A stretch of 45,922 nt of DNA from an uncultured Clostridium sp. (GTDB lineage Bacteria > Bacillota > Clostridia > Lachnospirales > Lachnospiraceae), in NCBI GenBank assembly GCA_947253885.1, contig CAMYAO010000017.1:1-45922 (forward strand), given 5' to 3'. Below the pieces are notes generated by a model. That model was not told the origin of the DNA, ran no database searches, and saw nothing but the letters and a program-made list of their open reading frames with translations. A program made the position numbers and the translations under genes. Shown piece after piece: positions 18,111 to 26,100 of this stretch (the first letter of the stretch is position 1; every line of letters starts with the position of its first letter).

Positions 18111-18590
18111 TGACAAGAGATACCTTGAAAAAAGTTATACGACTTAAAGAAATATTGCGGTTTTTCAATGAGAATGAGATCCTAAGAGAACATTGATTGC
18201 TTAAGGGTGGGACAGAAATCAATCTAACTGTCTTAAATCTTCCAAGGTCATCTGTTGATATAGACATGGATTTTACGACTAATGAGTCAAAAGACAATAT
18301 GACAGCGCATAGGGGAAGCTATTACGTCTATAATTAAGACATATATGGAGGATGAGGGATATGCGCTTTCTTCTAAGTACAGATTTCATCATAGTTTGGC
18401 TGCATTTCACTATGAGCATATAAGTGCAATAGATGAGATTACATTTTCAAATATCCGTAGTGAACTATTTCTGGGAATAAAGGACAAGGCTAATTTTGAA
18501 CTTGAGGAGCAAAAAGAATATCGACCGGATTTATTGTTTGAAGATGAACAGATTATAGATAATATAGAGAATCATCCAATGGCTTTATGA
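18111..18590 (+). pseudogene. Broken AbiEii/AbiGii-type nucleotidyltransferase toxin gene
   Basis: The frame TRDTLKKVIRLKEILRFF is cut by TGA at 18194-18196, then continues LLKGGTEINLTVLNLPRSSVDIDMDFT. This is the nucleotidyltransferase signature (KGGT...L.RxSxDIDxD) of AbiEii toxins of type IV toxin-antitoxin systems. A frameshift near 18315 moves the rest (SIIKTYMEDEGYALSSKYRFHH and onward) to another frame, ending at 18590, short of a full-length toxin. No AbiEi antitoxin gene is seen upstream; the IS3 remnant takes its place. Confidence 0.75.
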
Positions 18591-18724
18591 AAGTGCAGAT
18601 AGCTTAGGAGGATTGTAAGTTGATCAGAAGAGGGGATGACAATGGCAATTTGGAACGATATGTGTTGGATGACAGCGTTCCGGAGGCTGTTCAGAAATTT
18701 ATAAGAAAGTAGGAAGTTCCATAT

Positions 18725-19120
18725 ATGGTAATGCCGGAAATGAAACTTCAGACAAATCCTATCATGAACATGCAGGAGTCATCCGTCGTTCTGGATATTC
18801 TGGAGAAGATTCTCGGATCTTTGTGTATTGCAGTGATGACATTTATCGTTCAGAAAGATGCAGTACTGTTTTCGACAGGGACAGGAGTTCAGAGAATCGG
18901 TTTTATTGCAGCAGTTGTGGTACTGTTGCTTAATTATTTTGGTTGGGTACTGTATTTCAAAGGGCATCAGTCAATAGCGATCATGATGATCTTTATTGTG
19001 GTGCTTCTGCCACTTTACTATTTTTTTATAGGGCTGTGGAGACAGAATGTGATCCTAATGATTACGGATGCAGCATTCCTAGTGGTGCATTTCTTGCATG
19101 TATTGGGAAATCTGCGGTAA
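18725..19120 (+). CDS. Unknown membrane protein, 131 residues
   Basis: The product has four hydrophobic segments (about residues 30-46, 56-77, 81-103 and 106-127) separated by short polar turns, and an N-terminus without a signal sequence. A ribosome binding site AGGAAG (18709-18714) precedes the ATG. I recognise no family. It is flanked by the broken AbiEii-like gene and an integrase scar, so it may be a surviving gene or the tail of a larger lost protein. A 30-codon open stretch at about 18619-18711 just upstream may belong to the same wreckage. Confidence 0.5.
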   Translation: MVMPEMKLQTNPIMNMQESSVVLDILEKILGSLCIAVMTFIVQKDAVLFSTGTGVQRIGFIAAVVVLLLNYFGWVLYFKGHQSIAIMMIFIVVLLPLYYFFIGLWRQNVILMITDAAFLVVHFLHVLGNLR

Positions 19121-19267
19121 ATCTATAATAGATGACAATTGAATATAATTCAGAAGGATACCTTGTGGTCAGATTAACCACGGTGAAACTACATTGCAAC
19201 GAAGACCCAGTTAGTATATAATATAATGTGCTAATTTGGAGATTCTTTAGCGGAAAGGGTCTGAAAA

Positions 19268-19397
19268 ATGGGTAAAGATCTCAAAGGAAAGGAGATTGGT
19301 GCCGACGTTTATCAGTAGCCAAACGGAATATATTGTGCCGAGTTCGTTGATAAATTCGGAAAAAGAAAATCAAAACGTGCAAAGCCCATAAAATAAA
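19268..19397 (+). pseudogene. 5' remnant of a tyrosine integrase gene
   Basis: ATG at 19268 starts MGKDLKGKEIG, nearly identical to the start of the intact integrase at 34515 (MGKDLKGKELG). After an in-frame TAG it continues GIYCAEFVDKFGKRKSKR, matching GLYSARFVDRFGKRKHKR of the intact protein. It then stops; the rest of the gene is missing. An A+T-rich region with TATAAT-like boxes lies upstream (about 19216-19225), as in front of the intact gene. Confidence 0.85.
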
Positions 19398-19422
19398 AAA
19401 AAGATAAAGGAGATAAACATAT

Positions 19423-19440
19423 ATGAAACTAGGAATCGTT
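19423..19440 (+). other. Candidate attL: copy of the ychF start
   Basis: ATGAAACTAGGAATCGTT matches the first 18 bases of ychF at 35717-35734 with two differences, both silent (CTA/TTA and ATC/ATT). A ribosome-binding-like AAGGAGAT lies 12 bases before it, so it looks like a displaced gene start. After base 19440 the similarity ends. It probably marks the left junction of an element that uses the ychF 5' end as its target. Confidence 0.6.
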
Positions 19441-19566
19441 ATTATGAGGCCGATTTCATAAATGTCCATATAAGTTGTTAAATGCCTTTAAATGCTGATA
19501 GCTAGAGCATTTAGCGGATTTCCGACTTGGATATAACTCTATATAAATTCATGTAAGTTTTTGGAA

Positions 19567-19589
19567 AATGGCCCACTTGGTGGCCCACT
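19567..19589. repeat. TGGCCCACT repeats at the left end of the element
   Basis: TGGCCCACT occurs at 19569-19577 and 19581-19589. The same word occurs at 35646-35654 directly after the integrase stop, where 13 bases (AATGGCCCACTTG) are identical to 19567-19579. Such end-located repeats suit arm-type integrase binding sites or an alternative att core. Confidence 0.55.
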
Positions 19590-19619
19590 AACTTTTGATC
19601 GAAGCCCTAATGTGGTAAG

Positions 19620-19650
19620 AAGAAGCGCCTGTATGAGCGCTTCTTTTTTG
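19620..19650 (+). terminator. Strong Rho-independent terminator
   Basis: AAGAAGCGC and GCGCTTCTT form a perfect 9-bp stem with an 8-base loop, followed by a T run (19641-19649). Confidence 0.8.
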
Positions 19651-20050
19651 AACAAGTATTACAATGAAAGTAACTGGTGTTTAGGTTCCAATATGAATAT
19701 GTAACTGGAATTTTAAAGGCATAGCATGTTGTACCATCTAATAAATTTTGCTTTCATTTTCGCTCATGACCATGAGACTTTTTCCGCTCAAACTGTATGC
19801 TGATGATATATTTCTAGTATCGAACAGAACGTTGTTGTATTATGATTTGCTTTTAATTGTCACGGCAGTGTTTAAGGAAATGGGCAAAAGCCTTGAGTTT
19901 ATTGAGTTTCTTGGATGGAAACGTAGAATTTACACCTTATTTACACCTTTGGAAGACTGAATCGGAATAATAGAGAAAATAAACAATAAAGAAATAGATA
20001 AATATAACAGGAAGCAATTTTGTCATATTGGAAATAATTAAAATTTACTG
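19651..20050. other. 400 bases without a supported gene
   Basis: A 70-codon frame (19748-19960) has no clear ribosome binding site and no recognisable domain; its latter half reads ELL-type helical sequence without a motif. I take it as chance or decayed coding DNA. Nothing else is seen until the promoter at 20058. Confidence 0.5.
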
Positions 20051-20057
20051 AACCGTG

Positions 20058-20084
20058 TTGATTTTTTGATTGATTGAGTATAAT
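20058..20084 (+). promoter_or_regulatory. Promoter of the structured RNA
   Basis: TTGATT (20058-20063) and a perfect TATAAT (20079-20084) are 15 bases apart, a little short. The predicted RNA start is near 20091, just before the first hairpin (CGATG/CATCG, 20108-20123). Confidence 0.55.
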
Positions 20085-20090
20085 AAAAGT

Positions 20091-20350
20091 AAGAACAGAA
20101 ATGTTCTCGATGTAAGAGCATCGTTAAAAGTTGGGCTGCAGATGGAGCAGGATAAAATTCCATCTCATTAGATGTCTTAACTGGGCATCGAGCTTGGCAA
20201 CTTGGATAAAGTTGTAGTCCACGTGGGGGACTTAATGATTTCCACGTCGTTATGGGTACCTTAACTGGGTATCGAGGCTGACAACCAGCAGAAAACTCTT
20301 TTACAAAAGTAATTTTCAGAAGAGTGTGGTTAAATGCCACACTCTTCTTT
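20091..20350 (+). ncRNA. Structured RNA with two covarying repeat units
   Basis: Between the promoter and the terminator lie two similar units, A 20127-20201 and B 20208-20285. Each is closed by GTTG/CAAC and holds two hairpins. The first hairpin is GATGGA/TCCATC in A and ACGTGG/CCACGT in B. The second has the same 9-base loop CTTAACTGG on different 5-bp stems: GATGT/GCATC in A and GGTAC/GTATC in B. Stems differ but pair in both, which is covariation. A leading hairpin is at 20108-20123. No good open frame exists here. It is either a non-coding antitoxin-like RNA or a regulatory leader of the next gene. Confidence 0.72.
20318..20350 (+). terminator. Hairpin between the structured RNA and the nuclease-like gene
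   Basis: AGAAGAGTGTGG (20318-20329) and CCACACTCTTCT (20337-20348) pair over 12 bp with a 7-base loop; only a short T-rich tail follows. It would end most transcripts of the RNA and let some continue into the gene 16 bases downstream. Confidence 0.75.
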
Positions 20351-20365
20351 GCGTGTGAGGTATAA

Positions 20366-21004
20366 ATGGCAACAAAGGTAGATAAGAGAAATGCAATACG
20401 ACAAGGTATTATAGAGGCGGCAATTGTATATAGCCAGAGTTTGGCGGGTAAAACATTTCTGTATGTATATGGAGATGAATATTTTGAAGTTTCTTTTCCG
20501 GTGGATCATTTTCTGCATTTAACAGGAGTGGAGACAAGACTTTCTGCAAAGGATTTTTATAGGAATTCAAAAAAGTCTATTCTTACAAATAATCAGTTCT
20601 ATTTTGATGCAAGACATATATATGCAAATGCCAAAAAGAAACTTCCATGTTTGAAGCGGTTGCCAGAATTAACAAATGAGATGGTTTGTGTTCTTAAGGA
20701 TATGCAGACTATGACAATTACATATAAGCTCAGCGTTAAAAATTTAGAATTTACATTAGATTTGACAGAAAATACAGATAAGGCTGGAAACAAAATTAAT
20801 GATTTTTTCTTACCAATGACTTTGCGTGTTAAAGATTCATCGGTTGAAAAAAGTAACGATGGAGAAATCATAGATTTCATTTTTTCAAAGGACGCAAGTG
20901 TAGCAAAGTATAATATTTTATTGGTTGAAGATAAGGATAAGAAAATTCCAGATTGCATAAAGCATTTGATTAGTGACAGCTTTTATTATGATGCAAATGA
21001 ATAA
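20366..21004 (+). CDS. Probable PBECR4-type nuclease-fold protein (possible toxin)
   Basis: The 212-residue product has no signal peptide or membrane helix. Its first half resembles, from memory, the PBECR4 domain (a Barnase/EndoU/ColicinE5/RelE-like fold found in phages and conjugative elements). Visible features are RQGIIEAAIVYSQSL (12-26), GKTFLYVYGDEYFEVSFP (28-45), FLHLTG (49-54, with H51), SAKDFY (60-65), FYFDARHIYANAKKKL (78-93) and ELTNEMVCVL (101-110). The C-terminal half is predicted mixed alpha/beta. GAGGT precedes the ATG. The gene stands alone behind a terminator and structured RNA, as toxins of type III systems do. Nuclease activity and toxicity are inferred, not seen. Confidence 0.6.
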   Translation: MATKVDKRNAIRQGIIEAAIVYSQSLAGKTFLYVYGDEYFEVSFPVDHFLHLTGVETRLSAKDFYRNSKKSILTNNQFYFDARHIYANAKKKLPCLKRLPELTNEMVCVLKDMQTMTITYKLSVKNLEFTLDLTENTDKAGNKINDFFLPMTLRVKDSSVEKSNDGEIIDFIFSKDASVAKYNILLVEDKDKKIPDCIKHLISDSFYYDANE

Positions 21005-21023
21005 TTACATATAAAATAATCAG

Positions 21024-21052
21024 AGCATCGGGGAACTGGTGCTTTTTGTTTT
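21024..21052 (+). terminator. Terminator of the PBECR4-like gene
   Basis: AGCATC (21024-21029) and GGTGCT (21038-21043) form a 6-bp stem followed by TTTTT and more T-rich DNA. Confidence 0.65.
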
Positions 21053-21158
21053 GTAGGAAAATAGGAGTTATTGTATGTGGTTAGACAAGACAAATTAAAA
21101 AGGAAGATACTTCTACCGTAGCAGATGACAACTTTCATCTTATGACTGATTTTTCTGT

Positions 21159-21236
21159 TGTCCGTCAACTGATCGGCACCCGAAGCTGTCCGGAAAAAAT
21201 CGGATTTTATGTGTCAGTTTACATGATCGGCATCCG
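21159..21236. repeat. Two ~25-nt repeats resembling an IS21-family end
   Basis: TGTCCGTCAACTGATCGGCA (from 21159, then CCCG) and TGTCAGTTTACATGATCGGC (from 21212, then ATCCG) are direct repeats 53 bases apart. IS21-type elements carry several such terminal repeats starting TGTC. No istA or istB gene is present, so this would be a solitary scar. The rest of 21053-21391 shows no gene. Confidence 0.4.
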
Positions 21237-21333
21237 TTTTAATAAATCTATCTGAATAGGAAATAGTTGCTATATCGGCCGCAAAATGATTCGATAGATA
21301 AAAAAGATAGAGTTTTTTGCCGATAGTGTGATA

Positions 21334-21353
21334 TACTAATTGGTAGATTAGTA
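21334..21353. promoter_or_regulatory. Perfect dyad upstream of the fic gene
   Basis: TACTAAT and ATTAGTA are separated by 6 bases, about 40 bases before the fic start. It has the look of an operator. The N-terminal DNA-binding domain of the Fic protein would be an obvious candidate to bind it. Confidence 0.5.
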
Positions 21354-21391
21354 CGTTTTGGATTTAATTTATGATGGATGGAGGGTGGCAG

Positions 21392-22282
21392 ATGAAATAC
21401 CTTTTAGTTGCAGAAATAGCAAAAAAATGGAATACGTCAGAACGTAGTGTTAGAAATTACTGTTCCCAGGGGCGTGTGAACGGTGCGATTCTTATCGGTA
21501 AAACTTGGAACATTCCGGAAAATGCGGAAAAACCAGAGCGTATCAACAAGAAAAAAGAGGAACCGATTACTCTGTTAGATATTCTAAAAGAGCAGAAGAC
21601 AAGAAAATATTCCGGTGGGATTTACCATAAGACGCAGATTGATTTGACCTATAACTCTAACCATATGGAAGGAAGCCGCCTGACGCACGATCAGACCAGA
21701 TATATCTTTGAAACCAACACCATCGGTGTAGAAAAAGAAGTGCTGAACGTGGATGACGTGATTGAAACAGCAAATCACTTCCGTTGCATTGATTTGATTA
21801 TTGATCACGCAAAAGCAGCTCTGACGGAGAAGTTCATCAAAGAAATTCACTTGGTTTTGAAGAATGGTACCAGTGATTCCAGAAAGAACAGGTTTGCTGT
21901 TGGCGATTATAAGAAACTTCCGAATGAAGTCGGCGGCATGGATACCGCCCTTCCGGAAGAAGTTGCCGATAAAATGAAGGCATTGCTAACGGAATACAAC
22001 GCCAAAGAAGAAAAGACCTTTGCGGATATTCTTGACTTCCATGTGAAGTTTGAGCGAATTCATCCGTTCCAGGACGGTAATGGACGTGTGGGCAGATTGA
22101 TTATGTTTAAGGAGTGTCTGAAATACAATATTGTTCCGTTCATTATTGAGGATAATTTGAAGCTGTTCTATTATCGTGGATTGAAGGAATGGGACAACGA
22201 AAAAGGTTATCTGACCGATACCTGTCTGACAGCACAAGATAAGTATAAGGCGTATTTGGATTATTTTAGGATTGAATATTAA
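21392..22282 (+). CDS. Fic-domain AMP-transferase with N-terminal DNA-binding domain
   Basis: Fic enzymes transfer AMP (or related groups) from a nucleotide to target proteins. From ATG 21392 (GGAGGG 7 bases upstream; an earlier ATG at 21371 has none) the product has 296 residues. Residues 1-45 look like an excisionase/MerR-type helix-turn-helix (VAEIAKKWNTSERSVRNYC, then GKTWNIP). An inhibitory-helix motif SNHMEG (89-94; S/T-x-x-x-E-G/N) marks a self-inhibited class II Fic protein. The active site HPFQDGNGRVGR (224-235) is complete. Homologues can be toxins or regulators. It lies next to the restriction operon but is separated by 88 bases from the next gene. Confidence 0.92.
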   Translation: MKYLLVAEIAKKWNTSERSVRNYCSQGRVNGAILIGKTWNIPENAEKPERINKKKEEPITLLDILKEQKTRKYSGGIYHKTQIDLTYNSNHMEGSRLTHDQTRYIFETNTIGVEKEVLNVDDVIETANHFRCIDLIIDHAKAALTEKFIKEIHLVLKNGTSDSRKNRFAVGDYKKLPNEVGGMDTALPEEVADKMKALLTEYNAKEEKTFADILDFHVKFERIHPFQDGNGRVGRLIMFKECLKYNIVPFIIEDNLKLFYYRGLKEWDNEKGYLTDTCLTAQDKYKAYLDYFRIEY

Positions 22283-22370
22283 AAGAGCTAATTTCCAGAC
22301 TATATAATAGCTAAAATGACTTTTTGGAAAAGGCAAACAAAGAATTGAGTCATAAATGGAGAAAGCGGAT

Positions 22371-23030
22371 ATGAATGACAAAAAAGGTGTAATATATATT
22401 CTCACAAATCCTTCTTTTCCAGATTATGTGAAAATAGGATATGCAGATAATATAGATAAACGATTGAAACAATTGAATCGCAGCGAATGTATTCCATTCG
22501 CATTCCGAGTATATGCGACATACGAAGTGAATTCAAGATTGTCAGATTTGAAGTTGCATGCGATTATTGATAAGTTGAATCCTGATTTACGTTCTGTTGA
22601 TGAATTTAATGGTCAGAAAAGAGTGCGTGAATTCTACGCAATGAAGCCAGAAGAAGCATACGCAATTTTGGAGGCAATGGCAGAAATTCACGATTGCAAG
22701 GAGAATCTGAAATTAGTTGTTCCAAGTGATGTAGAAGCACAGGAGGAACAGTTGGCACAGGAAATTGACACAGAGAGCCATGAAAAAGCGGAGAATTTTT
22801 CATTTACAAAATGTCAGATTTTTGTTGGAGAAGAAATTGAATATTATGATGATCCAAGTATTAAGTGCAAGGTTGTTGGGGACAGAAAAGTGGAGTATCA
22901 AGGGAGAGAAATGTCGTTGACTGCTGCTGCAAAACTCATATCTGGAAAGAAATATTCAATTGCAGGTCCGAGATTTTTTAAATATAAAGGCGAGTGGTTA
23001 AATGATATTAGGGCTCGTATAGGATTTTAA
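22371..23030 (+). CDS. GIY-YIG nuclease-fold protein with DUF4357-like tail
   Basis: From ATG 22371 (GGAG at 22358-22361; the ATG at 22356 is less well placed) the product has 219 residues. The first 85 residues are a GIY-YIG domain of the T5orf172/Mug113 type: GVIYILTNPSFPDYVKIGYA (6-25) with the two Y-containing strands, then NIDKRLKQLN and R46 onward. A linker rich in Glu follows (about 105-150). The last 40 residues (MSLTAAAKLISGKKYSIAGP and a tryptophan-containing end) resemble DUF4357. Genes of this type often travel with restriction systems. It precedes hsdR by 70 bases. Confidence 0.8.
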   Translation: MNDKKGVIYILTNPSFPDYVKIGYADNIDKRLKQLNRSECIPFAFRVYATYEVNSRLSDLKLHAIIDKLNPDLRSVDEFNGQKRVREFYAMKPEEAYAILEAMAEIHDCKENLKLVVPSDVEAQEEQLAQEIDTESHEKAENFSFTKCQIFVGEEIEYYDDPSIKCKVVGDRKVEYQGREMSLTAAAKLISGKKYSIAGPRFFKYKGEWLNDIRARIGF

Positions 23031-23043
23031 TTTTTACCAATGA

Positions 23044-23072
23044 TGTTCTGATAATATTTTATTATCAGAACA
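23044..23072. promoter_or_regulatory. 13-bp perfect inverted repeat before hsdR
   Basis: TGTTCTGATAATA and TATTATCAGAACA with a 3-base centre lie 28 bases before the hsdR start. There is no T run, so an operator or mRNA stem controlling hsdR is more likely than a terminator. Confidence 0.6.
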
Positions 23073-23100
23073 TAGGATATACGAAAGGGGGACGTATTAA

Positions 23101-26100
23101 ATGGCTTCCAATTTTAAATTTTTAGAAACAGAATTTCCAGTTTTAGCGAATTTTGGAAATTTGGCTGAACAGTATTGTTATACAGATCCGAACTCGTGCT
23201 TGATGAAACTGGGAATGATTGGAGAAACAATCGTAAACTTGATGTTTAGATACGATAAAATTCCTATTCCCTATGATAATTCTGCAGTGAATCGAATCAA
23301 TGTATTATCTTCAGAAGGTCTCTTAACGAGAGACTTAACTGATATTTTACATGCACTTCGTAAAGTAAGAAATAAAGCTGTTCATGAAAATTATTCTGAA
23401 AGTTCAGATTGTCCTGTTTTTTTACAGATGGCATACAGTTTATCCGAATGGTTTATGCAGACTTATGGTGATTGGAATTATCAGCATCAGAATTTTGTTA
23501 TGCCTGTAAAGGAAGAAGATAAAACAAAAAAGATTGTTGTTTTGAATAAAGCCCAGGAAGCAGAAAAAGAAGAAAAGCTTACAAAGACGGCTATTGTATG
23601 TGCCGAACAGGCTGAACAGGTAGATAAGAAGGTTCGTTTGAAACAGGCTAATAAAATGGCAAGTCAGCGTCAGAGGTCCGAGGCAGAAACTCGATATATG
23701 ATCGATGAGCAGCTTCGTCAGGTTGGCTGGGAAGCTAATACTCAAGAAATCCGCTATTCAAAAGGTGCAAGACCTGCGAAAGGTCGTAACATGGCGATTG
23801 CTGAATGGCCAACAGATTCCACTGTCAGCAAAAAAGGCTATGCAGATTATGCGCTGTTTGTGGAAACAAAACTTGTCGGTATTATTGAGGCGAAAGCTGA
23901 GCATAAGGATATTCCATCTGTAATTGACTATCAAGGTAAAGATTATCCAAGAAATATTCGTAAAGAAGATGCTGAATATCAGATTGGTACGTGGGGCGAG
24001 TTTAAGGTTCCGTTTACTTTTGCGACAAATGGCAGACCATATCTGGAGCAGTTTAAAACAAAATCCGGTATCTGGTTTTTAGATTTAAGAGAGCCTTCTA
24101 ATGTTCCTATGGCATTGCATGGCTGGATTAGCCCGAATGGTATTATGGAACGACTGGAAAAAGACATTCAAGCAGGTAATAATGCATTGCAGGTAATGCC
24201 GTATAACTTATTGACCGATAAGGACGGTTTGAATCTGCGAGAGTATCAGGTGAAAGCTATCAAAGCAGCTGAAAAAGCAGTTATTGATGGACAAAAAGAA
24301 GTGCTGATTGCAATGGCAACAGGTACAGGTAAAACCCGTACTGTCCTTGGCATGATTTACCGCTTTTTAAAGACGAATCGTTTCAAACGTATCTTGTTCC
24401 TTGTTGATCGAACCTCTTTGGGAGATCAGGCTTCCGATGTTTTTAAGGGAGTAAAACTTGAAGAACTGATGACTCTTGATGAAATCTATAATATTAATGG
24501 ATTGGATGAGAAAACTGTAGATAAAGAAACTCGTATTCAGGTTGCTACTGTTCAGAGTATGGTAAAACGTATTCTTTATAACGAAGGAGAGGTAATGCCA
24601 TCCGTAACAGATTTTGACTTGATTATTATTGACGAGGCTCATCGTGGGTATATTTTAGATAAAGAAATGGGCGATGTAGAAGTTCTGTATCGTGATCAGC
24701 GTGATTACCAGAGTAAATATCGCACGGTAGTTGAGTATTTTGATGCTGTGAAAATTGCCCTTACTGCAACTCCGGCATTACATACAACAGAAATTTTTGG
24801 TCAGCCAGTATTCAAATACACTTACCGAGAAGCTGTTATAGAGGGATATCTTGTTGATCATGATGCACCACATCATTTGGAAACAAAACTCAGTACAGGT
24901 GGTATTCATTATAAATCTGGTGACACTGTGACGGTATATGATCCTGTAACCGGCGAAATAACGAATAGCGAATTGCTTAACGATGAACTTGATTTTGATG
25001 TTGAAAATTTCAACAGGCAGATTATTACAGAGAACTTTAACAGAACAGTTCTGACGGAAATTGCAAGAGACATTGACCCGGAAAACCCGGAAGAACAGGG
25101 AAAAACTCTGATTTATGCGGTTGATGATCAGCACGCAGACACGATTGTTTCTATTCTGAAAGAAGTCTATTCAGAAACAGGCGTTGATAATGATGCGATT
25201 ATGAAGATTACTGGCAGCGTTGGCGGTGGTAATTCTAAGAAGGTGGCAGAGGCAATTAAACGTTTTAAAAATGAGCGTTTTCCAAGCATTGCTGTTACTG
25301 TTGATTTGCTTACAACAGGTATTGATGTACCAGAAATTACAACACTGGTATTTATGCGTAGAGTGAAATCCCGTATTCTTTTTGAACAGATGTTGGGACG
25401 AGCTACCAGATTGTGCCCGAAAATTCATAAAACCCACTTTGAGATTTATGATCCGGTAGGTGTTTATGATTCTTTAGAACAGGTGAACACAATGAAGCCT
25501 GTTGTGGCGAATCCCACAACTACTTTTACACAACTTCTGGATGGATTAGAAGAAGTGGAAGAAAAAGATGCTGTTCAGGCTCAGATAAATCAAATCCTTG
25601 CAAAGCTTCAGCGCAAAAAGCGTCGTATGGGCGAAAAAACGATGGAGCAGTTTATTAGTATGACTGACGGTATAGATCCTACTCAGTTTATTGCCGAGAT
25701 TGAAAAGCAATCTCCGGAAGATGCAAAAAAGCGCCTGCTTGCCTATAGAGATATGTTTGCGTATATTCAGCAGACAAGTGCAGACGGTAGAAATCCGGTG
25801 GTTATTTCTGAGGAAGAAGATGAATTGACAAAACACACAAGAGGGTACGGCAATTCTGATAAACCCGAAGACTATCTAGATGCTTTTTCTGAATATGTAA
25901 AAACTCACATGAATGAAATTGCTGCGCTGAGCATCGTTTGTACCCGACCAAAAGAGTTGACACGGGATGCGCTGAAAGCATTAAGATTAACTCTCGACAG
26001 AGAGGGATTTACCACACAGAAGTTGAATACGGCAATTTCAGAACTTACAAATGAAGAAATTGCTGCTGATATTATCAGTCTTATTCGCAGGTATGCTATT

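Noticed and set aside
19748..19960. 70-codon frame as a gene.
   Set aside because: No ribosome binding site and no recognisable domain between two regulatory regions.
20127..20285. The repeated RNA as a CRISPR array.
   Set aside because: Only two imperfect units without unique spacers, and no cas genes in the window.
20038..20340. 100-codon minus-strand frame over the structured RNA.
   Set aside because: Its sequence is unlike a protein family, it covers both covarying repeat units and the terminator, and the pairing explains the conservation better.
20091..20350. Known riboswitch classes (c-di-GMP, glycine, T-box, purine, SAM) for the structured RNA.
   Set aside because: None of their conserved core sequences could be recognised; a full model search was not possible.
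20599..20958. 119-codon minus-strand frame inside the PBECR4-like gene.
   Set aside because: Shadow frame; the plus frame has a ribosome binding site, domain-like pattern and terminator.
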